Positions 31,664 through 39,779 of a stretch of 39,906 nt of DNA are shown here, piece by piece. The notes under the pieces were generated by a model. The model did not search any database and was not told the origin of the DNA. It worked only from the letters and a program-made list of their open reading frames with translations. A program made the position numbers and the translations under genes. The DNA comes from CAYPTY01 sp964413935 (lineage in GTDB: Bacteria > Bacteroidota > Rhodothermia > Balneolales > Balneolaceae), in assembly GCA_964413935.1 (NCBI GenBank), contig CAYPTY010000023.1, forward strand, positions 1 to 39,906, given 5' to 3'. Positions within the stretch are counted from its first letter, which is position 1; each line of letters begins with the position of its first letter.

Positions 31664-32590
31664 TCAGTAACCCCTCTCCCTATTCACCTTATGGAGTGGG
31701 TCCATCCCCGAAACGACCCTTTTGTAGTTTTCAATAATCAATTCTGCTGCTTCATTAGGATCCGTTAAAGCAGCAATGTGTGGAGTAATTGTGACTTCAT
31801 TTCTATTCCAGAATGCGTGGTTTTCAGGAAGAGGTTCTGTATGGAATGTATCCAGTACAGCCTCTTTAATTAAACCGATATCCAGCGCATAAATCAGATC
31901 TTCTTCAACCAGATGAGAACCTCTGCCAATATTGATTAGATAAGCTGGCTGCTCAAGCTGTTTAAAATGGTCCAGGTTTAGGATGCCGTCCGTTTCACTG
32001 GTCAAAGGAAGAGCACAAACTAAAACACTGCTTTCCCTTAAAAAACCCGACAGCGAAGAAGCTCCTGCAAAATGCTTTACACCTGGAGTATGTCGCTCTG
32101 ATAACGCCCATGTATTGACCCGGAATTCATTGTTGACCAGTACTTCAGCGATGGCAGTTCCTGTTTGCCCAGCTCCCATAATGCCTACACTAAGATGTTT
32201 TTTTTGCAATGGTTCTAACTGTCTCCATACATGAGCAACATTCTGCTTTAAATATTCCCTGTATTTTCTCTGTATGATCAGACACATCAACAAAACATAA
32301 TCAGCCATCTGCCTGCTGAGGGAAGGAAGAACCATTCGGCATAGTTTCACATCAGGCAGGCCAGGGTCTGCTAATAGGTAATCAGCACCTGCACCATAAG
32401 ACATTACACATCTAAGGTTAGGAAAAGACTCAAGCGCTCCGGAAGAATGATTCCAGCATACTGCCATTTGAACTGCATTTTTATCAGAAATTGCAGGCCA
32501 GAGATCAACATTTATACTCTCATCGATACTTTGAATAGTGTTCTTTAGAGTTGTGAAATCCTTTGATTTAGAAAGTAAAAGTATGGACAT
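31664..32590 (-). CDS. D-2-hydroxyacid dehydrogenase, glyoxylate/hydroxypyruvate reductase A type
   Basis: A 308-aa NAD(P)-dependent dehydrogenase. A Rossmann motif 'VGIMGAGQTGTAIAEVL' begins the nucleotide domain. The catalytic set is present: the Arg in 'LINIGRGSHLVEEDL', the Glu in 'LDTFHTEPLPENHAFW' and the His in 'ITPHIAALTD'. The overall pattern 'SYGAGADYLLADPGLPDVKLCRM' with 'MADYVLLMCLIIQRKYREY' matches the short GhrA branch, which reduces glyoxylate to glycolate and hydroxypyruvate to D-glycerate. It is divergent from the CrtZ-like gene and shares its end point exactly with the convergent crcB. Confidence 0.92.
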   Translation of the reverse strand: MSILLLSKSKDFTTLKNTIQSIDESINVDLWPAISDKNAVQMAVCWNHSSGALESFPNLRCVMSYGAGADYLLADPGLPDVKLCRMVLPSLSRQMADYVLLMCLIIQRKYREYLKQNVAHVWRQLEPLQKKHLSVGIMGAGQTGTAIAEVLVNNEFRVNTWALSERHTPGVKHFAGASSLSGFLRESSVLVCALPLTSETDGILNLDHFKQLEQPAYLINIGRGSHLVEEDLIYALDIGLIKEAVLDTFHTEPLPENHAFWNRNEVTITPHIAALTDPNEAAELIIENYKRVVSGMDPLHKVNRERGY

Positions 32591-32602
32591 CGGAATGATT
32601 TA

Positions 32603-32640
32603 TAGGAGGATTATTATTATGCTTTGCATTGTAAGTTAAC
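32603..32640 (+). other. SD plus six-codon mini-ORF ahead of the CrtZ-like gene
   Basis: TAGGAGGA (32603-32610) stands 9 nt before ATG 32620, the best SD/ATG spacing in the area. That frame encodes only M-L-C-I-V-S before TAA at 32638. The hydroxylase frame begins either at a TTG (32624) or at an ATG (32654). A translated leader peptide coupled to the hydroxylase start is one reading. A strong SD used by the TTG is the other. Confidence 0.35.
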
Positions 32641-32653
32641 TCACCTCACAGGT

Positions 32654-33112
32654 ATGTGGTATCTGATTTTAATAACCTTACTGGGCTTTTGCATGATGGA
32701 GATTTTATCCTACTGTCTTCATCGTTTTCTATTTCATGGGCTTCTATGGAATATTCATGAAAGCCATCATAAACCCAATCATGGAATATTTGAACTAAAC
32801 GATGTTTTTTCATTGGTTTTTGCGGGTATAGCTATTTCGCTCATGATTTATGGTGCTGAGCATATGAGAACAGAGCCATATTTTGGTCTCGGTCTTGGGG
32901 TCACTATCTACGGCATACTGTATTTTATTATTCACGATCTCTTTGCTCATAAGCGATTTATGCCTTTCAAGAGTGACAACAAAATCCTGAGACTTATTAG
33001 AAGAGCCCATCAAAATCATCATCAGGACGTGGGGAAAAAAGGACAGGAACCATATGGATTATTTCTTTTCCCTTACGACAAGTATCCGAGAAGGGAAAGA
33101 AAGAGTAGCTAA
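32654..33112 (+). CDS. CrtZ-like beta-carotene hydroxylase / fatty acid hydroxylase superfamily protein
   Basis: A 152-aa di-iron membrane hydroxylase. All four histidine boxes of the family are visible: 'HRFLFH' (HX4H), 'HESHH' (HX2HH), 'HDLFAH' (HX4H) and 'HQNHH' (HX2HH), around three or four hydrophobic segments. The N-terminus 'MWYLILITLLGFCMMEILSYC' aligns in length with CrtZ, so ATG 32654 is favoured. A TTG at 32624 would add ten polar residues. CrtZ adds the 3-hydroxyl groups to beta-carotene to give zeaxanthin, common in pigmented Balneolales and Bacteroidota. No other carotenoid genes are present, so substrate is by family. The stop overlaps the convergent DinB gene by 4 nt. Confidence 0.85.
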   Translation: MWYLILITLLGFCMMEILSYCLHRFLFHGLLWNIHESHHKPNHGIFELNDVFSLVFAGIAISLMIYGAEHMRTEPYFGLGLGVTIYGILYFIIHDLFAHKRFMPFKSDNKILRLIRRAHQNHHQDVGKKGQEPYGLFLFPYDKYPRRERKSS

Positions 33113-33669
33113 GCTGAAATCGCTTTCAAAGCAGCTCTCATTTGGTCAAAATGCCTTCTTTGATGGGCCTCGAGTATAGCAAATGCTGCATTAGCATCCA
33201 TTGGTACCAGTGGAAACTCCGGGTTCTTGAATTTGAGTTTATCCAAAACCAGGTGTTCAATTTGCGATTTTTTTAACAGTTCCAGTATCTCATCCTGTAT
33301 ACTCAGAAAGTTCTGAACAATCTGCTCACGATCCATCCCCTCTAAGGGTGTGGGTTTCAACTTACTGTACGTTGGAATCTTTCGCTTTGCCTCGGGTTTG
33401 ACTAAATCAAGAAAGCGTCTCATAAAGAAACCAAGCTTAAAGGGTTCGCCACCATATTTGAGTGTGTCAGGTGCTTGTTCAATAGCTTTTGTGAGAACGG
33501 GAAGGTACACTTCCGCTGTCAGGTTAAGATGTTGAATTAATTCTCCAACGCACCATTTACCTGTTTGCGGGGATGTGCTGAATTGAGGGTTATCAATTTT
33601 CTGATCCAGTTTTTTTATGAAAGTTTTGGCATCCTGAAATTGTCGGATATAGTAATCATATGTATACAT
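33109..33669 (-). CDS. DinB-family (DinB_2) metal-binding protein
   Basis: A 186-aa soluble protein of the four-helix DinB/YfiT superfamily. The metal histidines are in 'GKWCVGELIQHLNLTAEVY' (first His) and 'AILEAHQRRHFDQMRAAL' (second and third). It is only distantly similar to the DinB protein at 23437 and lacks the same loops, so it is a separate family rather than a recent copy. It is the last gene of a minus-strand run GH3 - HD hydrolase - DinB with a 3-nt gap from the HD gene. Enzyme activity is unknown. Confidence 0.85.
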   Translation of the reverse strand: MYTYDYYIRQFQDAKTFIKKLDQKIDNPQFSTSPQTGKWCVGELIQHLNLTAEVYLPVLTKAIEQAPDTLKYGGEPFKLGFFMRRFLDLVKPEAKRKIPTYSKLKPTPLEGMDREQIVQNFLSIQDEILELLKKSQIEHLVLDKLKFKNPEFPLVPMDANAAFAILEAHQRRHFDQMRAALKAISA

Positions 33670-33672
33670 TGT

Positions 33673-34326
33673 TCAACGCTCTCCTTTCCATTCAGCATAA
33701 AACTCTTCGAGGAAAGATTCCATAAAAGTGTGTCTGTGATTGGCAATTTTCTTTGCAGTTTCGGTATGTAATCTGTCTCTGATCAGCAAAAGCTTTTCGT
33801 AAAAGTGATTTATAGTAGGGCTTTTTGTTTGCTGATATTCTTCGAATGAAGCATGCATCTTCGGGTTTACTCCAGGATCATAAATTTCGCGGTTTTTGAA
33901 CCCCCCATAGGCAAATGTACGCGCTATCCCGATGGCACCTATAGCATCAAGACGATCTGCATCCTGCACAATCTTACCTTCAATACATAGCTCATCATCA
34001 GCTACTTTCGCACCTTTGAAAGAAATTTTTGGGATGATTGAGCAAACTCTTTCTACAATCGTAGGGTCAATATGAATAGATTTCAGCCATTCTCGGCTGA
34101 TTTCAGCCCCTTTAAACAAATCGCCATCATTGAATTTATGATCAGCAATGTCGTGCAGTAATGAGGTTAATTCTACAATTAAGGGATCTGCCTTTTCACT
34201 ACTGCATATATGCAGTGCCAGATTTCGAACCCTGTGGGTATGCCACCACCCGTGACCTGTGCTGCCTTCATTGAGGTTTTTCCTGACAAAGGATTCCGTT
34301 TTGGCAATTTGTTCAGCAGAAGTCAT
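33673..34326 (-). CDS. HD-domain phosphohydrolase
   Basis: A 217-aa soluble HD-superfamily protein: 'HGWWHTHRVRNLALHIC' gives the first His, 'ELTSLLHDIADHKF' the His-Asp doublet, and 'VQDADRLDAIGAIGIARTFAYGG' the distal Asp. This arrangement is that of the YedJ/YpgQ-like subgroup, metal-dependent phosphohydrolases likely acting on (d)NTPs or related nucleotides. The start ATG overlaps the GH3 stop by 4 nt (ATGA), so the two are translationally coupled despite unrelated chemistry. Confidence 0.9.
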   Translation of the reverse strand: MTSAEQIAKTESFVRKNLNEGSTGHGWWHTHRVRNLALHICSSEKADPLIVELTSLLHDIADHKFNDGDLFKGAEISREWLKSIHIDPTIVERVCSIIPKISFKGAKVADDELCIEGKIVQDADRLDAIGAIGIARTFAYGGFKNREIYDPGVNPKMHASFEEYQQTKSPTINHFYEKLLLIRDRLHTETAKKIANHRHTFMESFLEEFYAEWKGER

Positions 34327-35459
34327 GATCCTTCAGAAAGTTGTTGATGAACTTTTTTGATTTTCTTCTGTGCACTTAAAACCTGTTCATAAATTCGATG
34401 ATCTTCTTCCGCCAATTCAATAATAATTTCAGTGCTATTCCGAATAATCTTTTCGTCATAGACTGAATTATTGCCAAAGACCAAAACATCAATTCCGGCT
34501 AAAAGGGCCTGTCGGATAGTTGTTTTAAGGTCATATTCCTCTCGGATTGCATCCATTTGTAGATCATCAGAGAAAATGAGACCAATGAAACCCAGACTGT
34601 CTCTCAGTTGCTTTTGAATCACGGATTCAGATAAAGTAGCAGGCCATCTTTTATCTAATTGATTATTATAGATATGAGCTGTCATTATTCCAATATTCTG
34701 ATATTGATCGACTAATTTTTGGAAAGGAAGCAGCTCTAAATTAGTCCAGTATTCCGACACATTTACAACTCCAAGGTGTGAATCTTCATGTGAGCTGCCA
34801 TGTCCCGGAAAATGTTTGAGTACAGGCAGAATATGGTATTTTGAATAGGCTTCAATTGCGCTTGATGCATATTTTATGACCGTATCCGGCTGAACTCCAA
34901 AACTGCGTTCAAGTTTACCAATTATTGGATTATCAGGATTGATATTTAAGTCAACAACGGGCGCAAAGTTTACGTTAAAGCCATATTCTGAAAGTACTTT
35001 TGCCTGATTATTGTAAAGGGAATCAGAGTACCTTCTGCTGAAACTAGCTGCAATTTTTGCCTGAGAGGGAAGAACCGAAAAACCATTTCTGGCTTTGAGT
35101 CGATTTACTTTGCCCCCCTCCTGGTCCACTGCTATTAATAGGGGTTCAGAATAAGCTTTCTTTAACTCAGTAGTTAATCGTTTAAGCTGTTCAGGTTCTG
35201 TAATATTCCGGCCATAGGATTTACTTGGAACATCGTAATCAAAAAGGATTACCCCCCCAACTCTGAATTTAATGAGATCTTGTATCAGAGTATTGTTTCT
35301 GTCTATTTCGACTCCTCTGAAACCCACCATCAAAACTGAAGCTGCCTGAGAGTAACTTAATTTAGGATTAGTTGGCTCTTCAATAGTTTCACAAGGAAAT
35401 TGCAGCAGTAGGCTGAATAAAATAAGTTTAGCTGTTATTTGACCTGAATTATGTGTCAT
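34323..35459 (-). CDS. Glycoside hydrolase family 3, beta-N-acetylhexosaminidase (NagZ-like), exported
   Basis: A 378-aa single-domain GH3 enzyme. Landmarks are 'LLIAVDQEGGKVNRL', 'NVNFAPVVDLN', the loop 'VLKHFPGHGSSHEDSHLG' carrying the histidine that acts as general acid in NagZ, and 'GLIFSDDLQMDAIRE' with the catalytic Asp nucleophile. The N-terminus 'AKLILFSLLLQFPCETIEEP' is a signal peptide. The 'FPC' site is a poor lipobox, so a lipoprotein is possible but not assured. NagZ-type enzymes remove GlcNAc from muropeptides. Export here suggests action on periplasmic or extracellular wall fragments or glycans. It is first of the GH3-HD-DinB run and divergent from the TPR gene. Confidence 0.92.
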   Translation of the reverse strand: MTHNSGQITAKLILFSLLLQFPCETIEEPTNPKLSYSQAASVLMVGFRGVEIDRNNTLIQDLIKFRVGGVILFDYDVPSKSYGRNITEPEQLKRLTTELKKAYSEPLLIAVDQEGGKVNRLKARNGFSVLPSQAKIAASFSRRYSDSLYNNQAKVLSEYGFNVNFAPVVDLNINPDNPIIGKLERSFGVQPDTVIKYASSAIEAYSKYHILPVLKHFPGHGSSHEDSHLGVVNVSEYWTNLELLPFQKLVDQYQNIGIMTAHIYNNQLDKRWPATLSESVIQKQLRDSLGFIGLIFSDDLQMDAIREEYDLKTTIRQALLAGIDVLVFGNNSVYDEKIIRNSTEIIIELAEEDHRIYEQVLSAQKKIKKVHQQLSEGS

Positions 35460-35774
35460 TGTGGGTTAAATATGAGAAAATATTAATGTAATTAATGCCT
35501 GATAAAGCGGTCTTTTTAAGTGTGAAAAGGGAAAGATTTAGTTATTTCCTGATTCTGGAGTAAATATTGGTTCAGTTCCTGAGCTTTTGTATTGGATTAA
35601 CTGAATTTATGGATAAAAAAAATGTAACATCGAACAGTGAACTAACTCTTATGTACAATACGCATCGAAATTTGGCTGTATCACTACATTGGTTCGAAAT
35701 AAAGAAATAATAATTTGGCAGTAGTGATTATTTGGATGGGACATAATGGTTGGTAATCAGAAAGACAGACAGAA
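35460..35774. other. Divergent intergenic region, 315 bp, AT-rich, no gene seen
   Basis: It separates the GH3 gene (minus) from the membrane TPR gene (plus) and must hold both promoters. I see no convincing TAnnTTTG box with a partner, no terminator and no RNA gene. A 19-codon open frame at 35651 lacks an SD and other support. No SD precedes the TPR gene ATG (the bases just upstream are AGACAGACAGAA). Confidence 0.6.
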
Positions 35775-36518
35775 ATGATTGAAAGTAATGTAAAAAATGA
35801 TCTTGAGAGAAAGATCGACTTATACATCAACGGTAAGTTAACTACTGAAGAAATTGACGATTTGTGGTCAGACTTAATTCAGGATGACTACTACCTTGAC
35901 TATACTAAGACCTTCGCCAATCTCAAGGATCTTATTGAATCAAAACGAAACGAAAGTGAGACTACCAAACCATCACGACTTAGATTGGTTGCGGGTTATG
36001 CATCCGTTGCAGCTGTAGTAGCTCTCATTGCATTAATTGGGATTATCAACTTCAGCAATAATCAAAATGCTTCGTTTGATGCCTTAAGTAATATTCCTCT
36101 CGATACATACAGAAGTGCAGAAGGAGTCATTAATGAAGAAATGACGGATGCCCGAATTCAGGAGGCCATTGAATTAGCCAACCGGGGTGAAGTTGAAACA
36201 GCATTGAATATGCTGAATGAGGAGCTGGACAATACTAATGATGATACAAGAATAGCAAAGATAGGTTTGAGCCTTGGAGCTATTCAGTACAACAATGGCG
36301 ATTATCTCAGTTCAATTGGAAGTTTTGAGTTGACAGTATCTCAACCTGATATCGAGGTTTTGACTTTAGAAAAGGGGTATTTCTATCTTGGTAATGCTTA
36401 CTTTCAGGTTGATCTAAATAATAAAGCCAGAGACGCATTTCTGAAGGCTTACAATCTGAACGGACAATACAGACGAGTGGCAAAAAGCTACCTGGATGTC
36501 ATGTCACTTACTGATTAA
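35775..36518 (+). CDS. Membrane-anchored TPR protein with anti-sigma-like cytosolic tail
   Basis: A 247-aa single-pass protein. Residues 1-70 are cytosolic and acidic ('DLERKIDLYINGKLTTEEIDDLWSDL'), resembling the short helical tails of anti-sigma-type proteins, but with no zinc-binding His/Cys set. A transmembrane helix spans about 71-92 ('LVAGYASVAAVVALIALIGI'). Residues about 120-247 are TPR-like ('AIELANRGEVETALNMLNEEL', 'GAIQYNNGDYLSSIGSFELTV', 'GYFYLGNAYFQVDLNNKARDAFLKAYNL') and lie outside the cytoplasm. Bacteroidota-type genomes often place such a protein next to CHAT/TPR genes and an ECF sigma factor. No sigma gene is present within the window. It is convergent with the CHAT gene (4-nt overlap, TTAA). 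Confidence 0.8.
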   Translation: MIESNVKNDLERKIDLYINGKLTTEEIDDLWSDLIQDDYYLDYTKTFANLKDLIESKRNESETTKPSRLRLVAGYASVAAVVALIALIGIINFSNNQNASFDALSNIPLDTYRSAEGVINEEMTDARIQEAIELANRGEVETALNMLNEELDNTNDDTRIAKIGLSLGAIQYNNGDYLSSIGSFELTVSQPDIEVLTLEKGYFYLGNAYFQVDLNNKARDAFLKAYNLNGQYRRVAKSYLDVMSLTD

Positions 36519-39500
36519 TAAAGTTCAGCTTTTTGTTGACTGCGTTGCCAACGAGCGATTAATAAGCTGCTAATTAGAAGCAACGTTATAATTGGTAAGA
36601 TTCTGGCAGATTGTGTTTGCGAGTTGAATACAGGTGTTGGATTTCCCATCAACATATAGACGCCCCAATAATGAGGATCAGCACTACCTTTTCTAAGCTG
36701 ATTCAATTTGGCATCGCGAAGAGCCTCTGATTTTGATTTACCTTTAGAGAGTTCCTGATAAAAGTCCGCAGCAAAATCAGCTGCAACTACATCATTTACT
36801 GGCCAAAGATTTAAAATCAATGACTTAGCGCCGGCATACCTGAGAGCGCGATTGATCCCCATTATCCCAGTTCCCTGCATATAGTTTCCTGAACCTGAAC
36901 TGCAGGAATTCAGGAATACAAGTTCACTCCTTAGATTTAGATTGTAAAGTTCATAAGCGTAGACAATACCATCATCACCCGCTAATGTAGTATCATAGCC
37001 AGTATTAAAATAAAGCGTTGAGTAAAGAGGATCTTTATCAGATACTTCGCTGTGTGTTGCCAGGTGAAGTACTTTAGAACCTGGAGCTATTTCAAAGAAT
37101 GTAGATTTCGAAGCCTCTTTACCAGCACTAAGTGCCTTTCGGTCTACGTTTCCCAATCTGTTATTAATTGAAGTTATTTCTTCTTCGGCAAAAGGTAATG
37201 GGACTAGTGACTTAGAGGAAATATGATCAAAGTTAGCTACTCCAAAAGCACTTATGTTTGTGGCAAAACGACTGTTTTGTTCCCTGTCATTTTCAAAAAA
37301 TTCTTTTATCGATGTAAAATAACTCGTGTGATAATTTTCAATGAGATATCTGGCTGACCCAAAAGAGTAAAAATTATCAGGCTTATTTGTGGGTAGAATA
37401 TCAAGTGGTATTCTTAACAGCCTGCTATCTGGGAATATGATAAGTTCAGTGATATTATCAGGTATATCCTGAAGTTCAAGGTGTTGATATATCTGAAATA
37501 ATCCATTTAGGTCGGATTTTTGCTTGGAAAGCCCAGCGGCAACAGTGTCGTATAATGCTGAAGTCTCTTCATCTAATTCAAGCTTATCTATCGTTATATC
37601 ATGATTTGAAATAGTGGTTTTATACAGAGCATTGTCAAGTTCCGTAAAATGTAAAATTGCCTGACCCTTTCTAAGCTTACGATTTACTGCCCAAACTGGT
37701 ACTGTTTTGGAATTCATTGAAGAACTTAGCTGATTCCGGAGTTCACTAAGCCTGAGTGATTTTCTGTCAATCTCAGTCTGAATATTAATTTTTTCATCAC
37801 TACTGGCAGTTAGGAGCTTTTTTCTCAGGGTGCTGAGCTCTTGATTAAGCTTGTTTTTTACTTCAATATCCTCATCAGAAAGTTTAGATGAAGCAATAAG
37901 GGGATTACTAAAGTAATTTGCATCGTTGATTGTCTTTGCTTTGTCAAGATATTGTAGAGCAGCATAGAAATTTTCTGATTTGATGTGCTCATCAACAACA
38001 GCCTGAAATATGTCGTAATATTCTTTTTCAAGATTCCAGTAACCACCTTGTGATATCGTTGAATTTTTAGCTCTCTCCATCACCTGATCAGCAAGATCCG
38101 AGATCAATTTTATTTTCTCAGAGCTTTCTGTGGTCACCACCTTAGCGTACTTGAACCTAATTAAATTTAGAAAATCGACCTGACTTAGGTCATAGGTATC
38201 AAGTGTGGTAATGATAGCTTTGGTTCGACTTACATTTCCTGATTTTAGAAATATATATGCCAAATCGATCTGGGCTTGTAAGTAGTATTTTTGACTGGAT
38301 TGCTCCTTAGAAAGATTACTAACCTGATTCAATAATGCTATAGCTTCATCAAACATCATAGACTCTTCATAGAACTTAGCTTTGATGTTTAGGAGATTGA
38401 TGTAATCGTAAAAATTTTCCTCGGAAGTAACTAATTTTAATGCTTTATCAACATTCGTAAGAGCCAAATTCAAGTTCCGATCTGATTCCCAGTAAAAATC
38501 GCCAAGAGATCTGTACAGTGCACTGAGTTCTCTTTTATTATTAGAGATTGCATTTGTTACTTCTTTAGCTTTGTTGATGTAATCAAGAGCAAGTTTCCAA
38601 TTGGAAGTGTATTTATGATATATGTGTAAGTTTCTGTAGATATTTAGAAGAGCATATATATCATTATAAAGAATAGCATTTTTTTCAGCTGATAATTGGA
38701 ATTCTAAATATTTAGAATATTTTCCTAGACTATAGTAAGCTATTGCAATTTCATTTTCAATATTATCAATTGGAGCTTCTATCTCATATAAATCAATGAG
38801 TATTCCTAGTGATTTTTCGTACTTGCCAAGTTTGTAGTATTCTTTAGCACGTATATAGTCATATTGATAAACTGAACTTAGATTTAATATTGATGAAGTT
38901 TTTAATGCTTCACTCTCAATAAACTCAATTAGCCGACTGCTATTATTTAACTGAACTAGTGAATAAACAATTTGTTTATTTACTCTGTCCCTAAAATTAT
39001 GTAGTGGTAAAAGATCAAAATCAATTATATTAATGAACTGAATTGCTTGACTATATTTATCTTCTTGATAGTTTTTATAAAAAGATAGTAGATTAGAGTA
39101 TAAATTAGATTGATCAAGCTTTGTAAAATTACCAATATCAATGTCTTTTAAGTCTTTATTACTATTGATGTATATAAGCTGAAAAATAGAAAAAAAACTA
39201 ATTTCAATATCTTCAATTTTATTGTTCTCTATAGAAGAAGCCAATATATTAATATCATTTAATGATTTTAAACTTAGATCAATATTATCTATGTATTCGT
39301 GTTCACATATAATATTTATTAAATAATCGTAATTATGAGTTTCATGGAAAAGACTATCATTTAATTCTATGTAGTTTGCACATATGTCAGTTTTGATAGT
39401 ATTTTTAGTATTATAACAAGTACTCCATAATTCTTTGGGTGAGTATTGTAGATTAATATCTGTTTGTTCAAATGCCTGTGACCCATACTCAGAATATACA

Positions 39501-39547
39501 CTTTGTGTACTAAGAATTATTAGTATAAAAACTAGTAACAACTTCAA
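36515..39547 (-). CDS. Exported TPR-CHAT caspase-like protease with C-terminal membrane anchor
   Basis: A 1010-aa protein. Residues 1-20 are a signal peptide. About 60-520 is a TPR-type solenoid ('ALDYINKAKEVTNAISNNK', 'LALTNVDKALKLV'). About 560-620 is a coiled coil ('LSTLRKKLLTASSDEKINIQ'). About 660-965 is the CHAT domain, with catalytic His832 in 'KVLHLATHSEVSDKDPLYS' and Cys882 in 'LVFLNSCSSGSGNYMQGTG', plus the typical 'RALRYAGAKSLILNLWPVND' and the terminal 'DPHYWGVYMLMGNP'. A hydrophobic helix at about 982-998 followed by a basic tail puts the protease outside the cytoplasm, anchored at its C-terminus. CHAT proteins are caspase/separase-clan cysteine proteases. The first ~900 bases of the gene are strikingly AT-rich. 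It starts 7 nt after the lipoprotein stop, so it belongs to that operon. Confidence 0.92.
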   Translation of the reverse strand: MKLLLVFILIILSTQSVYSEYGSQAFEQTDINLQYSPKELWSTCYNTKNTIKTDICANYIELNDSLFHETHNYDYLINIICEHEYIDNIDLSLKSLNDINILASSIENNKIEDIEISFFSIFQLIYINSNKDLKDIDIGNFTKLDQSNLYSNLLSFYKNYQEDKYSQAIQFINIIDFDLLPLHNFRDRVNKQIVYSLVQLNNSSRLIEFIESEALKTSSILNLSSVYQYDYIRAKEYYKLGKYEKSLGILIDLYEIEAPIDNIENEIAIAYYSLGKYSKYLEFQLSAEKNAILYNDIYALLNIYRNLHIYHKYTSNWKLALDYINKAKEVTNAISNNKRELSALYRSLGDFYWESDRNLNLALTNVDKALKLVTSEENFYDYINLLNIKAKFYEESMMFDEAIALLNQVSNLSKEQSSQKYYLQAQIDLAYIFLKSGNVSRTKAIITTLDTYDLSQVDFLNLIRFKYAKVVTTESSEKIKLISDLADQVMERAKNSTISQGGYWNLEKEYYDIFQAVVDEHIKSENFYAALQYLDKAKTINDANYFSNPLIASSKLSDEDIEVKNKLNQELSTLRKKLLTASSDEKINIQTEIDRKSLRLSELRNQLSSSMNSKTVPVWAVNRKLRKGQAILHFTELDNALYKTTISNHDITIDKLELDEETSALYDTVAAGLSKQKSDLNGLFQIYQHLELQDIPDNITELIIFPDSRLLRIPLDILPTNKPDNFYSFGSARYLIENYHTSYFTSIKEFFENDREQNSRFATNISAFGVANFDHISSKSLVPLPFAEEEITSINNRLGNVDRKALSAGKEASKSTFFEIAPGSKVLHLATHSEVSDKDPLYSTLYFNTGYDTTLAGDDGIVYAYELYNLNLRSELVFLNSCSSGSGNYMQGTGIMGINRALRYAGAKSLILNLWPVNDVVAADFAADFYQELSKGKSKSEALRDAKLNQLRKGSADPHYWGVYMLMGNPTPVFNSQTQSARILPIITLLLISSLLIARWQRSQQKAELY

Positions 39548-39554
39548 TTAATTA

Positions 39555-39749
39555 TCAATCAGGTTTTTTCATTTCTTCATTAGCTGATCCCATTCCATCG
39601 TTACCGTTAAACACGGTTGGAGGAGTCGTTTGTTCAACAGTCGGTTCATCGGCCAGTGTATCGTTGAGTCCGGCGTCGGTAACGCTGGCACAACCGAATC
39701 CAAGGCTGAGGATGGCAACAAGAGCGAGGGTAGATTTGAGAGATTTCAT
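39555..39749 (-). CDS. Small lipoprotein, copy 1 of a tandem pair
   Basis: 64 aa from the ATG at 39749 (a TTG at 39758 would add three residues). A Lys-containing start and hydrophobic stretch 'STLALVAILSLGFGCASV' contain a lipobox-like F-G-C, so the mature protein would be a lipid-anchored peptide of about 44 residues. That peptide is rich in D, E, T, P and N, with 'TPPTVFNGNDGMG' and an E-E-M-K-K-P-D end. I recognise no family. It is 7 nt upstream of the CHAT gene. The GC content is high compared with that gene. An almost identical copy lies 31 nt upstream. Confidence 0.7.
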   Translation of the reverse strand: MKSLKSTLALVAILSLGFGCASVTDAGLNDTLADEPTVEQTTPPTVFNGNDGMGSANEEMKKPD

Positions 39750-39779
39750 AAGTACCAAAATTTTTATGAGAATTATTCT

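Noticed and set aside
23437..33669. The two DinB proteins as a recent paralog pair
   Set aside because: They share the fold's histidine pattern but little sequence and different loops; they look like separate families.
35651..35710. 19-codon open frame in the 315-bp divergent gap
   Set aside because: No SD, no codon bias or protein features, and too short to support.
36515..39547. Interpretation of the CHAT gene as part of a type III-E CRISPR (TPR-CHAT) system
   Set aside because: It has a signal peptide and a C-terminal TM helix, so it acts outside the cytoplasm, and no cas gene or array is present.
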